From CAZGMN01 sp964645765 (GTDB taxonomy: Bacteria > Acidobacteriota > Aminicenantia > Aminicenantales > Aminicenantaceae): DNA of 64,000 nt. Position numbers and translations under genes: made by a program. The stretch lies in contig CAZYBE010000008.1 of NCBI GenBank assembly GCA_964645765.1, positions 1 to 64,000 of the forward strand. Reading direction: 5' to 3'. Under the pieces are notes generated by a model that searched no databases, was not told the origin of the DNA, and was given only the letters and a program-made list of their open reading frames with translations. Numbering within the stretch: the first letter of the stretch is position 1; each line of letters starts with the position of its first letter. Below are positions 24,331-33,468 of the stretch, piece after piece.

Positions 24331-26802
24331 ATGAAAAGCAAGAGGTATTCTTTTCTTTCGTTGTCTTGGTTGCTTATTCTTTTCGGGTTGGCTCTTGAAC
24401 CCGGCCATCTTCTGGGGGAAAAACCGTCCGGCCAGGCGACGGCTTTAACCGGCGGAAATACCAGCATTGATGTCGGGTCGGTGACTCTCACTACCTACAG
24501 CCCGGTGATATTCCCGGGCATAGAATACAGCACAAATATTTATTTTACAGCTCAAAATAACGGGAACCAGAGAGTTACGCTGATTTTCACTTCCCTTCAA
24601 GAAATAGCCGATAACAACAAGGACTGGATGACCCACTTCTTTGCGTTTTTTCCAGTGGATCCTGAGGGGAAAGAGCTAAACCCTGGCGAAGAAGCGACCC
24701 TGGAGTTTTTGCTCACGAACGAGGGGGAAGCAAATGTCACGCTGCCGTTTCGATTCAGAATAAAAGAGACGGGCGAGCAAGGAACACTTGACATAAACGT
24801 GCAGTCCTCAGGGCTTCCTTCCTTTCGCGACCTGCCAGTCAATGCTACAGTCAAAGGCCGGATAACCACCGGCACAAACCAGGCTGTGGCCAATACACAG
24901 GTCAAGCTCTATCTTTATAGTGGTCGAGATAGTCTGAACGCGACCACAGATTCTCAAGGCAACTACAGCATAAACTGTCCAGGCATCGAAGAAATAGAGG
25001 CTGCCTTCGGTTCAAGGCCGTTGCCGTATTTCACCCTGGGTTACTTCCTCCTTGTCGATAAGGAAGGTTACTCTCTCGGTTACAAAGGAAACATCAAACC
25101 ATCCAAGGGAGGGACTGCGACGGTTGACCTCTCGATTGAGCAAGTCAGTCTTCGCTCTTACCAAAAAATTGGAGAGTTGAAAACAGACACTCCTCATGGT
25201 TACTGGTGGCTGTTTCCCAACGCTGACTTTACCAAATTCGCAGCGGTTCAGGGCAGGCATCCAACATCTCTGGATGTTCCCGGACACATATTGATGACGG
25301 ACCTTCTGGGCAATGAGCTGTGGAGAGTGGTCACAGACGATGAATGCTGGGGATTTGATTTCCACACAAACGGACTCATCTCGGCTGGAAGTCACGATGG
25401 CACGGTTTATATGGTCAATTCCTCGGGCAATACTCTCTGGACGGTCAGCGCAGGTCCGATGGTCCGGCAAGTCGAATTCAGCCCTGACGGGAACTATCTT
25501 TTCACGGGTCCTTACGGTGGCTATGACTCAGCTCTCATTATTGCCAGCACCGGCAGCATTGTCTGGGGCCATAATGCAGGTCAGCAATGGCTTCGTCACA
25601 GCCGCTTCAGTCCGGACGGAAAGCGGATCATCGCCGGGTTTTCGGGCGGTCGGCTCGACATGCTGACAGACACAGGCGTCCTCCTCTGGACAGCTTATAT
25701 CGGCGAGTTCCCGATGGTCCTGGAAATCGACAGCGAATACAATATCTATGCCGGCGGAAAAAACCGGGAAATTTTCTCTTATGATTCGAGCGGCAACCTG
25801 CGCTGGCGGAGGCGGATAGCCAATCATAGCCCATCAAGTGGCTCAGCCCACATCTGCGATGATGGAAGCTATATAGCCTTCGGGACAGTAGGGGCTCACG
25901 CTATTGCCATAGATAAGAACGGTGAAGTTTTATGGGAACGGCCGCTGCCTGGCTCGCTTCAAGGCCACAATGCCTTTGACATGACCCCAGATGGAAATTG
26001 GATTTTGGTCGGCACGGCCGGAGAGGTCGGACAAAGCGGCTTCCTTGTCCTAATGGATAAGAACGGAAGCAAATTATGGAGCCATGAGTCTCAGGACCGC
26101 CGGGATACGGGAGAAATCAATTATCCTTATGAATATGACCATAACCACAGAGGAGCTATGACGGTCGCCATATCGAATGATGCGAAATACTTAGCAGCAG
26201 GATACGGGGACAGCACCATCCGTATTTTCAAGCTCGATACCGCGCCAAGCGACCTCACCGCCTCCGCGGCCTCGAGCAGTCAGATCAATTTGAGGTGGAA
26301 GGATAATTCAGACGACGAAACAGGATTTAAAATAGAAAGAAAAAAGGGCGAAACGGAAGCTTTTTCTCAGCTGACCACAGTCGGAGCCAATGTCACAACT
26401 TACAACGATACCGGCCTGACTCCGAGCACCACTTATTATTATCGAGTTAGAGCCTACAATGATGCGGGAGACTCCAATTATTCCAATACAGCTCAGGCGA
26501 CGACCTCAGCCAGCGCCAGCAGCAATGGAAACTCCGGAGAAAATACAGGAGGAAGCAAGGGTGGCGGCTGTGCCATTGCCACCGTCTGTTTCGGGACACC
26601 GATGGCAGAGGAAGTAAAAATCCTCTGCGCTTTCAGAGATAAATATTTGCTCCCGAACCCGGCTGGAAGGACTCTGGTGGAGATTTATTACTGGATAAGC
26701 CCAGATGTGGCCAACTTCATCCGGGATAAAGAGCCCCTCAAAGCCATTGGCCGAAAGTGCCTCAGGCCAATAATCCGGATGATTGCCAAGATAATGAACT
26801 AA
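24331..26802 (+). CDS. Secreted PQQ/WD-repeat, FN3 and CFI-box C-terminal domain protein
   Basis: An 823-aa exported multidomain protein. The start at 24331 (GGGAAG 6 bases upstream) gives a signal peptide. In order: an N-terminal beta-rich domain; a carboxypeptidase-regulatory-like domain near 167-230 (VKGRITTGTNQAVANTQVKL); an array of WD/PQQ-like blades (GTVYMVNSSGNTLWTVSAG and similar, about 280-630); a fibronectin type III domain from about 636 (DLTASAASSSQINLRW); a Ser/Gly/Asn linker; and a C-terminal module from about 746 (CAIATVCFGTPMAEEV ... RDKYLLPN). The last matches the CFI-box C-terminal domain found at the ends of secreted bacterial proteins, thought to serve sorting or anchoring. 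Ligand unknown. Single gene with its own promoter-like sequence. Confidence 0.83.
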   Translation: MKSKRYSFLSLSWLLILFGLALEPGHLLGEKPSGQATALTGGNTSIDVGSVTLTTYSPVIFPGIEYSTNIYFTAQNNGNQRVTLIFTSLQEIADNNKDWMTHFFAFFPVDPEGKELNPGEEATLEFLLTNEGEANVTLPFRFRIKETGEQGTLDINVQSSGLPSFRDLPVNATVKGRITTGTNQAVANTQVKLYLYSGRDSLNATTDSQGNYSINCPGIEEIEAAFGSRPLPYFTLGYFLLVDKEGYSLGYKGNIKPSKGGTATVDLSIEQVSLRSYQKIGELKTDTPHGYWWLFPNADFTKFAAVQGRHPTSLDVPGHILMTDLLGNELWRVVTDDECWGFDFHTNGLISAGSHDGTVYMVNSSGNTLWTVSAGPMVRQVEFSPDGNYLFTGPYGGYDSALIIASTGSIVWGHNAGQQWLRHSRFSPDGKRIIAGFSGGRLDMLTDTGVLLWTAYIGEFPMVLEIDSEYNIYAGGKNREIFSYDSSGNLRWRRRIANHSPSSGSAHICDDGSYIAFGTVGAHAIAIDKNGEVLWERPLPGSLQGHNAFDMTPDGNWILVGTAGEVGQSGFLVLMDKNGSKLWSHESQDRRDTGEINYPYEYDHNHRGAMTVAISNDAKYLAAGYGDSTIRIFKLDTAPSDLTASAASSSQINLRWKDNSDDETGFKIERKKGETEAFSQLTTVGANVTTYNDTGLTPSTTYYYRVRAYNDAGDSNYSNTAQATTSASASSNGNSGENTGGSKGGGCAIATVCFGTPMAEEVKILCAFRDKYLLPNPAGRTLVEIYYWISPDVANFIRDKEPLKAIGRKCLRPIIRMIAKIMN

Positions 26803-26827
26803 ACCTGCAGAAGGTTAAAAATTAAGA

Positions 26828-26951
26828 CCGACAGCGGTCGGCCGATTTCATCGGTCTCCCTGCCTCCCTTTCTCGGCCGGGGCATGGACCCACGTCCTGC
26901 GAACTAAGGGTCATGCCCCTTAGAACTCCCACGGCTTCGGAAACGAAGCCG
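26828..26951. repeat. Cluster of consecutive hairpins
   Basis: Three inverted repeats in a row: CCGAC-AGCG-GTCGG (26828-26841); GGGGCATGGACCC (26879-26891) with GGGTCATGCCCC (26908-26919), one bulged base; and CGGCTTCG (26932-26939) with CGAAGCCG (26944-26951) around a GAAA tetraloop. The first could terminate the CFI-box message but lacks a T run. The last directly touches the dispersed repeat. Confidence 0.6.
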
Positions 26952-27036
26952 AACCCCTGCAGCTGCGGGCTTTGCGGCGAGCATGCCGTGCCACCTCGGT
27001 GTCAATCATTGGCTCTCATGGAATTTAGGTTGCTTC
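26951..27036 (-). repeat. 86-bp dispersed repeat, copy A
   Basis: Read on the minus strand, this matches the plus-strand sequence at 43171-43256. Over the last 46 bases the two agree at 39 positions without gaps, sharing GGTGGCACG, TGCTC, CCGCAA, CCGCAG and TGCAGGGGTTC. Upstream they share CCAATGATT and GAA-GCA-CCT, with small compensating indels. Both copies lie in non-coding DNA. Confidence 0.75.
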
Positions 27037-27156
27037 CTTCTTAAAATCAACCCCGCTTATTCTCAGAATCTCTATCACTATGACAGTTTATTCAAGGTTG
27101 CTTTTAATGAATAAAATGGATAATAATTGAGCCTGGAAAAAGAGGAGGGAAATGAC

Positions 27157-28602
27157 ATGAATAAACAATCTGGGTGCGATAAGAATATTATAAGCGGGCT
27201 CAGCCGGCGGGAGTTTATCCAGAGCTGCGCGGCCTGCATGGCCTACGCCTCAACTTTCACATTAGCGAAGAATCGCCTCTTTGCCTCTGACCAGCCAGCA
27301 GCAGGTCAAGAAAAGGCAAGGGTGAGGCTTATCTTCAGCCATATACCTCCTGACAGGCCGACCTGGCCCAATATCGGCTATGATTATGAAGGACGGAAAA
27401 AAGAGCTCTTAGCCCGTCTCCAGCGCAGCTGCCCGAACATCGAGTTTCTGCCTGTCACTCTCCAGAATGCCGAGCAAGCCGACAAGCTTCTCCAATCCGA
27501 GACGGATGTTGACGGCTATTTAGCTTATATTGTCGGAATCTGGACAGGCGTGCCGCACAAAATTGCTTTTTCAGGCAGGCCGACCATACTTGTCGACGAC
27601 CTCTATGCCGGCTCGGGTGAGTTCCTGATCGAATACGCACGGGCCAAAAGGGAAGGCATGAAGGTTGCCGGGGTCTCCTCATCCCGGTTCGAGGATGTTG
27701 TCGATGCCCTGAAGTGCTTTGAGTGCATGAAAAAGCTTCGCTCTTCGACAGTCCTGGATGTGACCGATGCCAAGACGCCGTGGGGTGACCCAAAGGTCAT
27801 CAAGGAAGTCTTCGAAACAGAAGTCAAGCAGATTTTCTCCCAGGAGTTCAACGATGCCTACAAACAGGCTGACCGCACTCAAGGAGCTCAATGGGCAAAG
27901 CACTGGATTCAGAACGCAGAAAAGGTTATCGAGCCCAGCACAGAAGAGATTGAGAAATCCGGTGCCATGTACCTGGCCATGAAAAGTCTTCTTGAAAAAT
28001 ACAAAGCGCCGGCCATCGCCGTGGACTGCTTGGGCTTATACTATGGCGGAAAGCTCCAGGCTTATCCCTGTCTTGGCTTCTTCCAGTTCAACAATGACGG
28101 GCTTGTCGGTGCCTGCGAGGGAGATTTGCCCTCAACGATGATGATGCTGATGATGACCTATCTTGTCGGCCGTCCGGGATATATCTCCGACCCGGTCATC
28201 GACACCTCGACCAACCAGATCATCTATGCCCACTGCGTTGCCACCAACAAGGTCTTTGGCCCCAAAGGCCCATCCAATCCCTATCATATCCGCTCCCACT
28301 CAGAAGACCGCAAAGGGGCGGCAGTCCGCTCGCTGATGCCGGTCGGAGAGACGACGACAAACATTGAATTCAACACCGAGCGAAAAGAATTAATCATGCA
28401 CCAGAGCAAAACTGTGGGCAACGTCGATGAAGACAAAGCCTGCCGCACCAAGCTCGCGGCAGAAGTGAAAGGCGATATAAACAAACTGATGAGCGAATGG
28501 GACCGGTTCGGCTGGCACAGAGTGACTTTCTTCGGCGACCACAAGAAGGCCGTGGAGACGATAAGCGCCTTGCTGGGAATAAAGGTGGTCATAGAAGCAT
28601 GA
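27157..28602 (+). CDS. Tat-exported L-fucose isomerase-like protein
   Basis: A 481-aa protein with a twin-arginine signal (SRREFIQSC at about residues 16-24, then a short hydrophobic stretch), so it is exported folded. The mature part resembles the L-fucose/L-arabinose isomerase superfamily. An N-terminal Rossmann-like region (VDGYLAYIVGIWTGVPHKI, RPTILVDDLYAGSGEFL) is followed by a C-terminal domain with GACEGDLPSTMMMLMM, SDPVIDTSTNQIIYAHC and NPYHIRSHSEDR, where Glu, Asp and His occupy positions like the metal ligands of FucI. True isomerases are cytoplasmic, so export is unusual and catalysis uncertain. GAGGAGGGA precedes the ATG at 27157. The six-hairpin glycosidase-like gene follows by 111 bases, suggesting a sugar-degradation pair. 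Confidence 0.75.
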   Translation: MNKQSGCDKNIISGLSRREFIQSCAACMAYASTFTLAKNRLFASDQPAAGQEKARVRLIFSHIPPDRPTWPNIGYDYEGRKKELLARLQRSCPNIEFLPVTLQNAEQADKLLQSETDVDGYLAYIVGIWTGVPHKIAFSGRPTILVDDLYAGSGEFLIEYARAKREGMKVAGVSSSRFEDVVDALKCFECMKKLRSSTVLDVTDAKTPWGDPKVIKEVFETEVKQIFSQEFNDAYKQADRTQGAQWAKHWIQNAEKVIEPSTEEIEKSGAMYLAMKSLLEKYKAPAIAVDCLGLYYGGKLQAYPCLGFFQFNNDGLVGACEGDLPSTMMMLMMTYLVGRPGYISDPVIDTSTNQIIYAHCVATNKVFGPKGPSNPYHIRSHSEDRKGAAVRSLMPVGETTTNIEFNTERKELIMHQSKTVGNVDEDKACRTKLAAEVKGDINKLMSEWDRFGWHRVTFFGDHKKAVETISALLGIKVVIEA

Positions 28603-28713
28603 AGGAGGGATTGGAGAATAGCCTTGCTCTTCTTGGGTGTTTTTAATCCTCGATAGTCGCTGCAGCTATTGCCGATATTTTTCTGAACAGAGCTAATCGA
28701 AACTTAAAAACGG

Positions 28714-30744
28714 ATGCCTTCCCGCAGAATTAAGCGATTTTTCAAGACAATTGCGTTTGCAATCGGACTGCTTCTTGTCGCAATTTGCACTTTTTCATTC
28801 AGCGCCTCAAATCAGTTCGAAGGCAAGCATTTCCAGGGCAGGGGAGATGTCGATTATCTTGGACTCCTGGACATTGCGCGCCGCATGTTCGAGCCAGACC
28901 CAGAATTTCAGAACATCTCCATGCTCTACATGTCTGACTGGAATGGCTTCATGGAAGGTCCAACCTGGAAAGCCTGGTGGATCCAGAACAGCTTCGGCAC
29001 GACTTACTGTGCCCTTCCCTTTCTTGAGGAGCCTTACCTTACCTTTCTCCAAAACTCCCAGGACCTATGGTTTAACCAGATAGGCGACGGCAAAAGGATA
29101 GGAGGCCCGGGAAAAATCGTCGCTCCGGACGGGAGCCTCTGCGATTGTGCAGCTCCTGGCTGGGTCATCTTCAAGCAGGGCGACGGCCGCACGGACATTC
29201 ACGACTGGGGGTTTGAGTTCACTGCTGCCGGAATCATCATGCAGGCTGAGATGCTTTTAATAAGCCGCGATTCAAAGGCTATCGCTCATTACCTGCCCAT
29301 GCTCGAACGATGCGCCAATTTTATCGAAACTCGCCGCGACCCAAAGAATAATCTTTTTCTGGTCGGTCCGGCAGCCAACCTTCTTGCCCCGAGCTATGCC
29401 GGCTGGAAGAAAGCGGATGGAAGCTATGGCCCCGCCTATCTTTCCGGGCTTTCAATTAATTATGTCGCTGCCCTGGATAGGCTCATCGAGCTGGAAAAAC
29501 TCGCCGGTTTCAAGGGTAAGGTGAAGCTCTACACTCAAAGGCGGAATCTTGCCAAGAAAGGGCTTCCGCTTCTCCTTACCAAAGAAGGTTATTTCATCAA
29601 GTCTTTAGACCCGGACGGAACAAAGCACGGTGTGTTCAATGCAAATCAACACGGCTATTTTGAGGCTTCCCCGAACCATGACGCCATCGCCTTTCGTGTC
29701 GCCGATGACCGTCAGGCACAAAAGATTTATGAGAAAATATCCTCCATCTCCGGGCTTCGGCCTTATGACTTTATTATTCCTAATTACCCCTCGCTCGACG
29801 ATATGTACGAAAAGCCAGAAGGACTCTGGGCTTTTGGCACCTGGGTCAATGGCGGACACTGGTCGACCTGCGAAGCAAGGATGATGCTTGGCTACTACCG
29901 GCTGGGAAAGTTTGAGGATGCCCAAAGGTCGATGCAAAGATTGCTCACCTTTGCCCGAAAATTCCGGATGGATAATCCATTGACAAAATTCGGGAGCGAC
30001 GTCTATCAACCCAAGGAGGCAATCAACCTCTGCTACGATACCTTTGGGCCTGCAGCGGGGTTCATCCGGGGACTGTTCGAGTATCTTTACAGCGTCGAAG
30101 GCCTAACTCTGATTCCCCATATCCCGCCGAAAATCACCGAACTCCAGCAGCTTGACCCAATCCGCTTCGGGAAGAAGAAGCTTTATCTTTCAACTTCAGG
30201 CAGCGGTCCGATCACTTCGGTCAGAATTAACGGTCAGAGATGGAAGTCGTTTAATAAAAATTCAATTTTCCTGCCCTATGATGAGACACCGGAAGTGGCA
30301 AGAATCGAGATTTTCCTGGGAGATACGAAACCCAGTAAATTATTCCCTAACAAAATTTCAAGTCTGACTGCGGCAGAGACTCAAGCTCCAACCAAAGACA
30401 TTCCTTCTGAGCTGAAAGCTCTGGACGAGAGGGCAAATAAGCTCAAAACCCTGCACGAAGATTTAATCGCCGAAGGACTTGAAGAGAGCTATGAGGCTTC
30501 TCATATCCGGCTCGCGCTCATGGCAATTCATACGATTCACGAACGAAGAAAGCTTCAGGACCAGGGAAAACTCGTCTCTTTACCCGAACCTTCGATAAGT
30601 GCAGCAAATAAGTCTTACCTTGATACCGCAATCAAACTCTGCGACGGTCTGGAGCGCGTATTGAGGTCGTACGAAAATTCAACTGAACCGCATAAAAAGC
30701 TGATCTACAAATTGTTTTCAGCTCGGATGGCTGGTCAGAGATAA
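28714..30744 (+). CDS. Six-hairpin glycosidase-like exported protein
   Basis: A 676-aa protein beginning with a signal peptide or membrane anchor (IKRFFKTIAFAIGLLLVAICTF). The middle (about 60-480) is rich in helices with aromatic and acidic patches such as DIHDWGFEFTAAGIIMQAEML, NQHGYFEASPNHDAIAF and GTWVNGGHWSTCEARMMLGYYRLGKF. This is the pattern of (alpha/alpha)6-barrel glycoside hydrolases such as GH78, GH94 and GH116 relatives. A beta-sandwich-like part (GKKKLYLSTSGSGPITSVRINGQ) follows, and the last 100 residues look like a helical pair. I cannot assign a GH family or substrate. It has no good Shine-Dalgarno and is probably co-transcribed with the Tat-exported isomerase-like gene upstream. 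Confidence 0.68.
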   Translation: MPSRRIKRFFKTIAFAIGLLLVAICTFSFSASNQFEGKHFQGRGDVDYLGLLDIARRMFEPDPEFQNISMLYMSDWNGFMEGPTWKAWWIQNSFGTTYCALPFLEEPYLTFLQNSQDLWFNQIGDGKRIGGPGKIVAPDGSLCDCAAPGWVIFKQGDGRTDIHDWGFEFTAAGIIMQAEMLLISRDSKAIAHYLPMLERCANFIETRRDPKNNLFLVGPAANLLAPSYAGWKKADGSYGPAYLSGLSINYVAALDRLIELEKLAGFKGKVKLYTQRRNLAKKGLPLLLTKEGYFIKSLDPDGTKHGVFNANQHGYFEASPNHDAIAFRVADDRQAQKIYEKISSISGLRPYDFIIPNYPSLDDMYEKPEGLWAFGTWVNGGHWSTCEARMMLGYYRLGKFEDAQRSMQRLLTFARKFRMDNPLTKFGSDVYQPKEAINLCYDTFGPAAGFIRGLFEYLYSVEGLTLIPHIPPKITELQQLDPIRFGKKKLYLSTSGSGPITSVRINGQRWKSFNKNSIFLPYDETPEVARIEIFLGDTKPSKLFPNKISSLTAAETQAPTKDIPSELKALDERANKLKTLHEDLIAEGLEESYEASHIRLALMAIHTIHERRKLQDQGKLVSLPEPSISAANKSYLDTAIKLCDGLERVLRSYENSTEPHKKLIYKLFSARMAGQR

Positions 30745-30825
30745 AATTTAATTTCAAAAATAAACCAAACTTATGAGAGCAAGCAAAGATATTTCAAGGG
30801 CTTTGTCCAACAGCATTGCTCTTGA

Positions 30826-30854
30826 TTGACAACCCATCTTTGCTCTGTTATAAG
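30826..30854 (+). promoter_or_regulatory. Strong promoter for the kinase-like membrane protein gene
   Basis: Consensus -35 TTGACA at 30826-30831, exactly 17 bases, -10 TATAAG at 30849-30854. The start codon at 30927 lies about 70 bases downstream. Confidence 0.65.
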
Positions 30855-30926
30855 CTTCTCTTTAGAAAATTGAAGAAACCAGCCAAGAAAAGAGTAAATT
30901 TCCTGCCCCTGACCAAGGTTTTGTGA

Positions 30927-33464
30927 ATGGGAATTGAATACTCGGTTCAAACCTGCCGCCAATTAGAAGAAGTCTTTCGAAGCCAGAAAATCATCCGTCC
31001 TTTTCGCATCCAACGCTATGACCGTGGCACTGAGCTTTCTTATGAGATTAAAGGCATCGTGCCGGCGAGAATCGGGCGGGTAAAGTTGGAAGTGGAAGAC
31101 TTTGTCGGCGGCGGCTATGCGGGTCAGGTTTACAGGGTAAAAGCCCTGGATATCAAAGCCCCTGACGGCCCGCTTGAAGGAATAAAAAATGGCCAATCCT
31201 ATGCCATGAAGATTTTCGTCCCTGCCAAAGGATTCCAGAAATGGTTCCGCAACTTTATTTATAGCTTTAGCTTTCAAGGCCACTTCTCGCCTCAGGTCAA
31301 TCCTGATGCAGTCCGGGCTGGCGCTTTATGGCAGAAATTCATCCATCAAGGCGCAAAGCTGAGGCTTGGCTCGGAAAGTGCAGTCGTCAACATCCTGGCC
31401 ACATTCGTTGACCCTGCCCTGGGAAGCTGCGGAGAAATCAGCGAATGGATAGAAGGGCGGATGTGGCGGTTCGAGGTCGATGACAACCTCGATGCCAGGC
31501 TGAAATGGAAACTCGGAAAAAGCGGGGAAGGGCTCGGCTCCCCAGAGTATCGGGCAAAGCGAGCCTTCATGGCAAACCTTCTGCAGCTTATGCATGAGAT
31601 GGGAGCCGCAGAGCTGGCGCGCCAGTATGAATGGTGGACCTGCAAAAGCCAGCCCAATGTCCTCAAACGAATCGCAAGCGACCCGAACCCTGCGCAAGGA
31701 TATGTGGCTGTTGACTTTCGCGCCGGCCTTGCTCTTCTTCCCTTTCTTCCCATGTCTCCAGCCGATTTCAAGCTCATTCTCAAGGGGATTGGCAGGGGAA
31801 GCCTGATCCAGTTCGACCGGGGAAACATAGAAAAACTCCAGAGATTTGTCGAATCAAACTCCGTGGCTTTTGCCGGTATGGGCGAAGCTTTGAATGAACT
31901 TAAAGAGACAGATAAATCTTACCGCGACTCTCTGCCTGATGTAACTCACCATCATCTCAAATTGGTCACAAGAACCAAGCTCTGGTCTTCAATCCTGAGC
32001 AGCAGCATCAGAGGCTGGAAAATTCGAAAGCTCGTCGATGAAAAAACTCAAGAGCGATTAAAGAAGAAAAAATTTCCGGCCTTTATCTTCTACTGCCTTG
32101 GGCTCATCCCCTTTGTGGGAAATTTCCTGCGCAAGCTGTGGGGCAGGGAGGATTACTGCCAACATTACCGCCGCATGCTGACCAATCCTGACTATTTACT
32201 CCGCGGCATCAGAGCCAGGATTATGGAATATCTCATCCGCTGGCATAGAGCAGGACGAGTCGACGAGAGAAAAACAGCTTCGCTGAGCAAGCATCCTTTG
32301 AGATTTTTTGTCCATTTTCCGCTTTCCATCCTTCCGGCAAAAATGCACAGATTCTTCTCTGACTGGCGCTTTTTTCTGAAATCTCTGGATTATGTTTTTG
32401 TCCGGCCCTTCAGGCTTTATTTTAACGCCGAAGCTCGTGAGAAGTGGCTGCGCGATTTAGTCTTCCAGGGCGAGAAAAATGGGATGCTGAGCAAGAAAGA
32501 AGCAGAACACATCAACTCTCAGGTCAAGGAGCCATTTATCCAGAAATACCTCAAAAGCCTTGCTGTTCATGTTTGCACTCTCCCTGTGACACAGATTGTC
32601 TCGGTGACCATCGCCATAATCTATGTCAGGCTTCATCCCGAGCTCGCCTGGCAGGAGGCGTCGCTCCGCGCAGGACTAATCCTAGGTTTTTTTCAGGTTA
32701 TACCAATCTCCCCCGGCTCACTGGCTCGAGGGCTTTATACGACCTCGCTTGTTTTGCGTGAAAGAAAATTAAAGGATTACAACATCGCCTTTTTCATGAG
32801 CTTCATGAAGTATATCGGCTATCTGGCCTTCCCGATTCAGATGGCTTACCGCTATCCTGATCTGGCCCGCTTCATGGCCTCACACTGGGCGACAGGAGCG
32901 GTGCACATCGTTCCTGTCTTTGGCGAAAGGGGAGCCCTTCTGGAGCATTCTGTCTTTGATATGTTCTTCAATTATCCCCTCACCATAAGGCGCCGCATGC
33001 GCCAGCGGAAGGAAATGCGGAGCGGCTTGAAGCCGAGATACTGGCATGTCCCTCTGTGCATTCTTTCTGGCGCCTTGCTCCTCGTTTCGATTGACCTGGT
33101 TTACTTCAAGCTTTTCGGGCACATACCAAGGTTCGGCAGCATCTGGTGGCTATCTCTCTGGGCCCCTATCTTTGTAGCTGCAGCAGCGGCCTCTTGGGCA
33201 AGAGGCGCGGTTTTATTGAAACGCATTCTCTTGGGCATAATATGCGGAGCCCTGATTGGCCTTCTTTATGCTGTTTCGAATACTTTTTTAGGAAATGTCT
33301 TGGCTCGAGAAGGGAGCGCTCTGCTCTCTTTCGCTCAGCTCATGGGTAAGATGGGCTTGGCAGCGCTGTGGAGAGCCTTTCTCTTTGTAATCCTTGCCAT
33401 CATCGGAGTTTTCATCGCCGAGACAAGGCCGCTGAAGCGTCTTCAGCAGGGACATCAAGCCTGA
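30927..33464 (+). CDS. Kinase-like domain fused to polytopic membrane domain (unrecognised)
   Basis: An 845-aa protein I do not recognise as a known family. Residues 55-270 look like a divergent protein-kinase fold. They show a glycine-rich loop GGGYAGQVY (61-69), an invariant-lysine-like YAMKIF (Lys95), a possible hinge GEISEWIEG (169-177), an altered catalytic loop YEWWTCKSQPNVL (234-246, Asn244, no HRD) and a DFG-like VDFRAG (Asp263). Around 378-400 is a hydrophobic segment. From about 540 onward seven or so transmembrane helices follow, with a conserved-looking IPISPGSLARGLYTTS loop. There is no signal peptide. It has a consensus promoter and no operon partner. Kinase or pseudokinase activity acting on a membrane substrate is an inference from these motifs. 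Confidence 0.6.
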   Translation: MGIEYSVQTCRQLEEVFRSQKIIRPFRIQRYDRGTELSYEIKGIVPARIGRVKLEVEDFVGGGYAGQVYRVKALDIKAPDGPLEGIKNGQSYAMKIFVPAKGFQKWFRNFIYSFSFQGHFSPQVNPDAVRAGALWQKFIHQGAKLRLGSESAVVNILATFVDPALGSCGEISEWIEGRMWRFEVDDNLDARLKWKLGKSGEGLGSPEYRAKRAFMANLLQLMHEMGAAELARQYEWWTCKSQPNVLKRIASDPNPAQGYVAVDFRAGLALLPFLPMSPADFKLILKGIGRGSLIQFDRGNIEKLQRFVESNSVAFAGMGEALNELKETDKSYRDSLPDVTHHHLKLVTRTKLWSSILSSSIRGWKIRKLVDEKTQERLKKKKFPAFIFYCLGLIPFVGNFLRKLWGREDYCQHYRRMLTNPDYLLRGIRARIMEYLIRWHRAGRVDERKTASLSKHPLRFFVHFPLSILPAKMHRFFSDWRFFLKSLDYVFVRPFRLYFNAEAREKWLRDLVFQGEKNGMLSKKEAEHINSQVKEPFIQKYLKSLAVHVCTLPVTQIVSVTIAIIYVRLHPELAWQEASLRAGLILGFFQVIPISPGSLARGLYTTSLVLRERKLKDYNIAFFMSFMKYIGYLAFPIQMAYRYPDLARFMASHWATGAVHIVPVFGERGALLEHSVFDMFFNYPLTIRRRMRQRKEMRSGLKPRYWHVPLCILSGALLLVSIDLVYFKLFGHIPRFGSIWWLSLWAPIFVAAAAASWARGAVLLKRILLGIICGALIGLLYAVSNTFLGNVLAREGSALLSFAQLMGKMGLAALWRAFLFVILAIIGVFIAETRPLKRLQQGHQA

Positions 33465-33468
33465 CAGT

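Larger units (their letters stand above)
26803..27156. other. Intergenic region packed with hairpins and a dispersed repeat
   Basis: Follows the CFI-box gene. Contains consecutive inverted repeats (26828-26951) directly abutting one copy of the 86-bp dispersed repeat (26951-27036). No coding capacity is supported. Confidence 0.6.
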
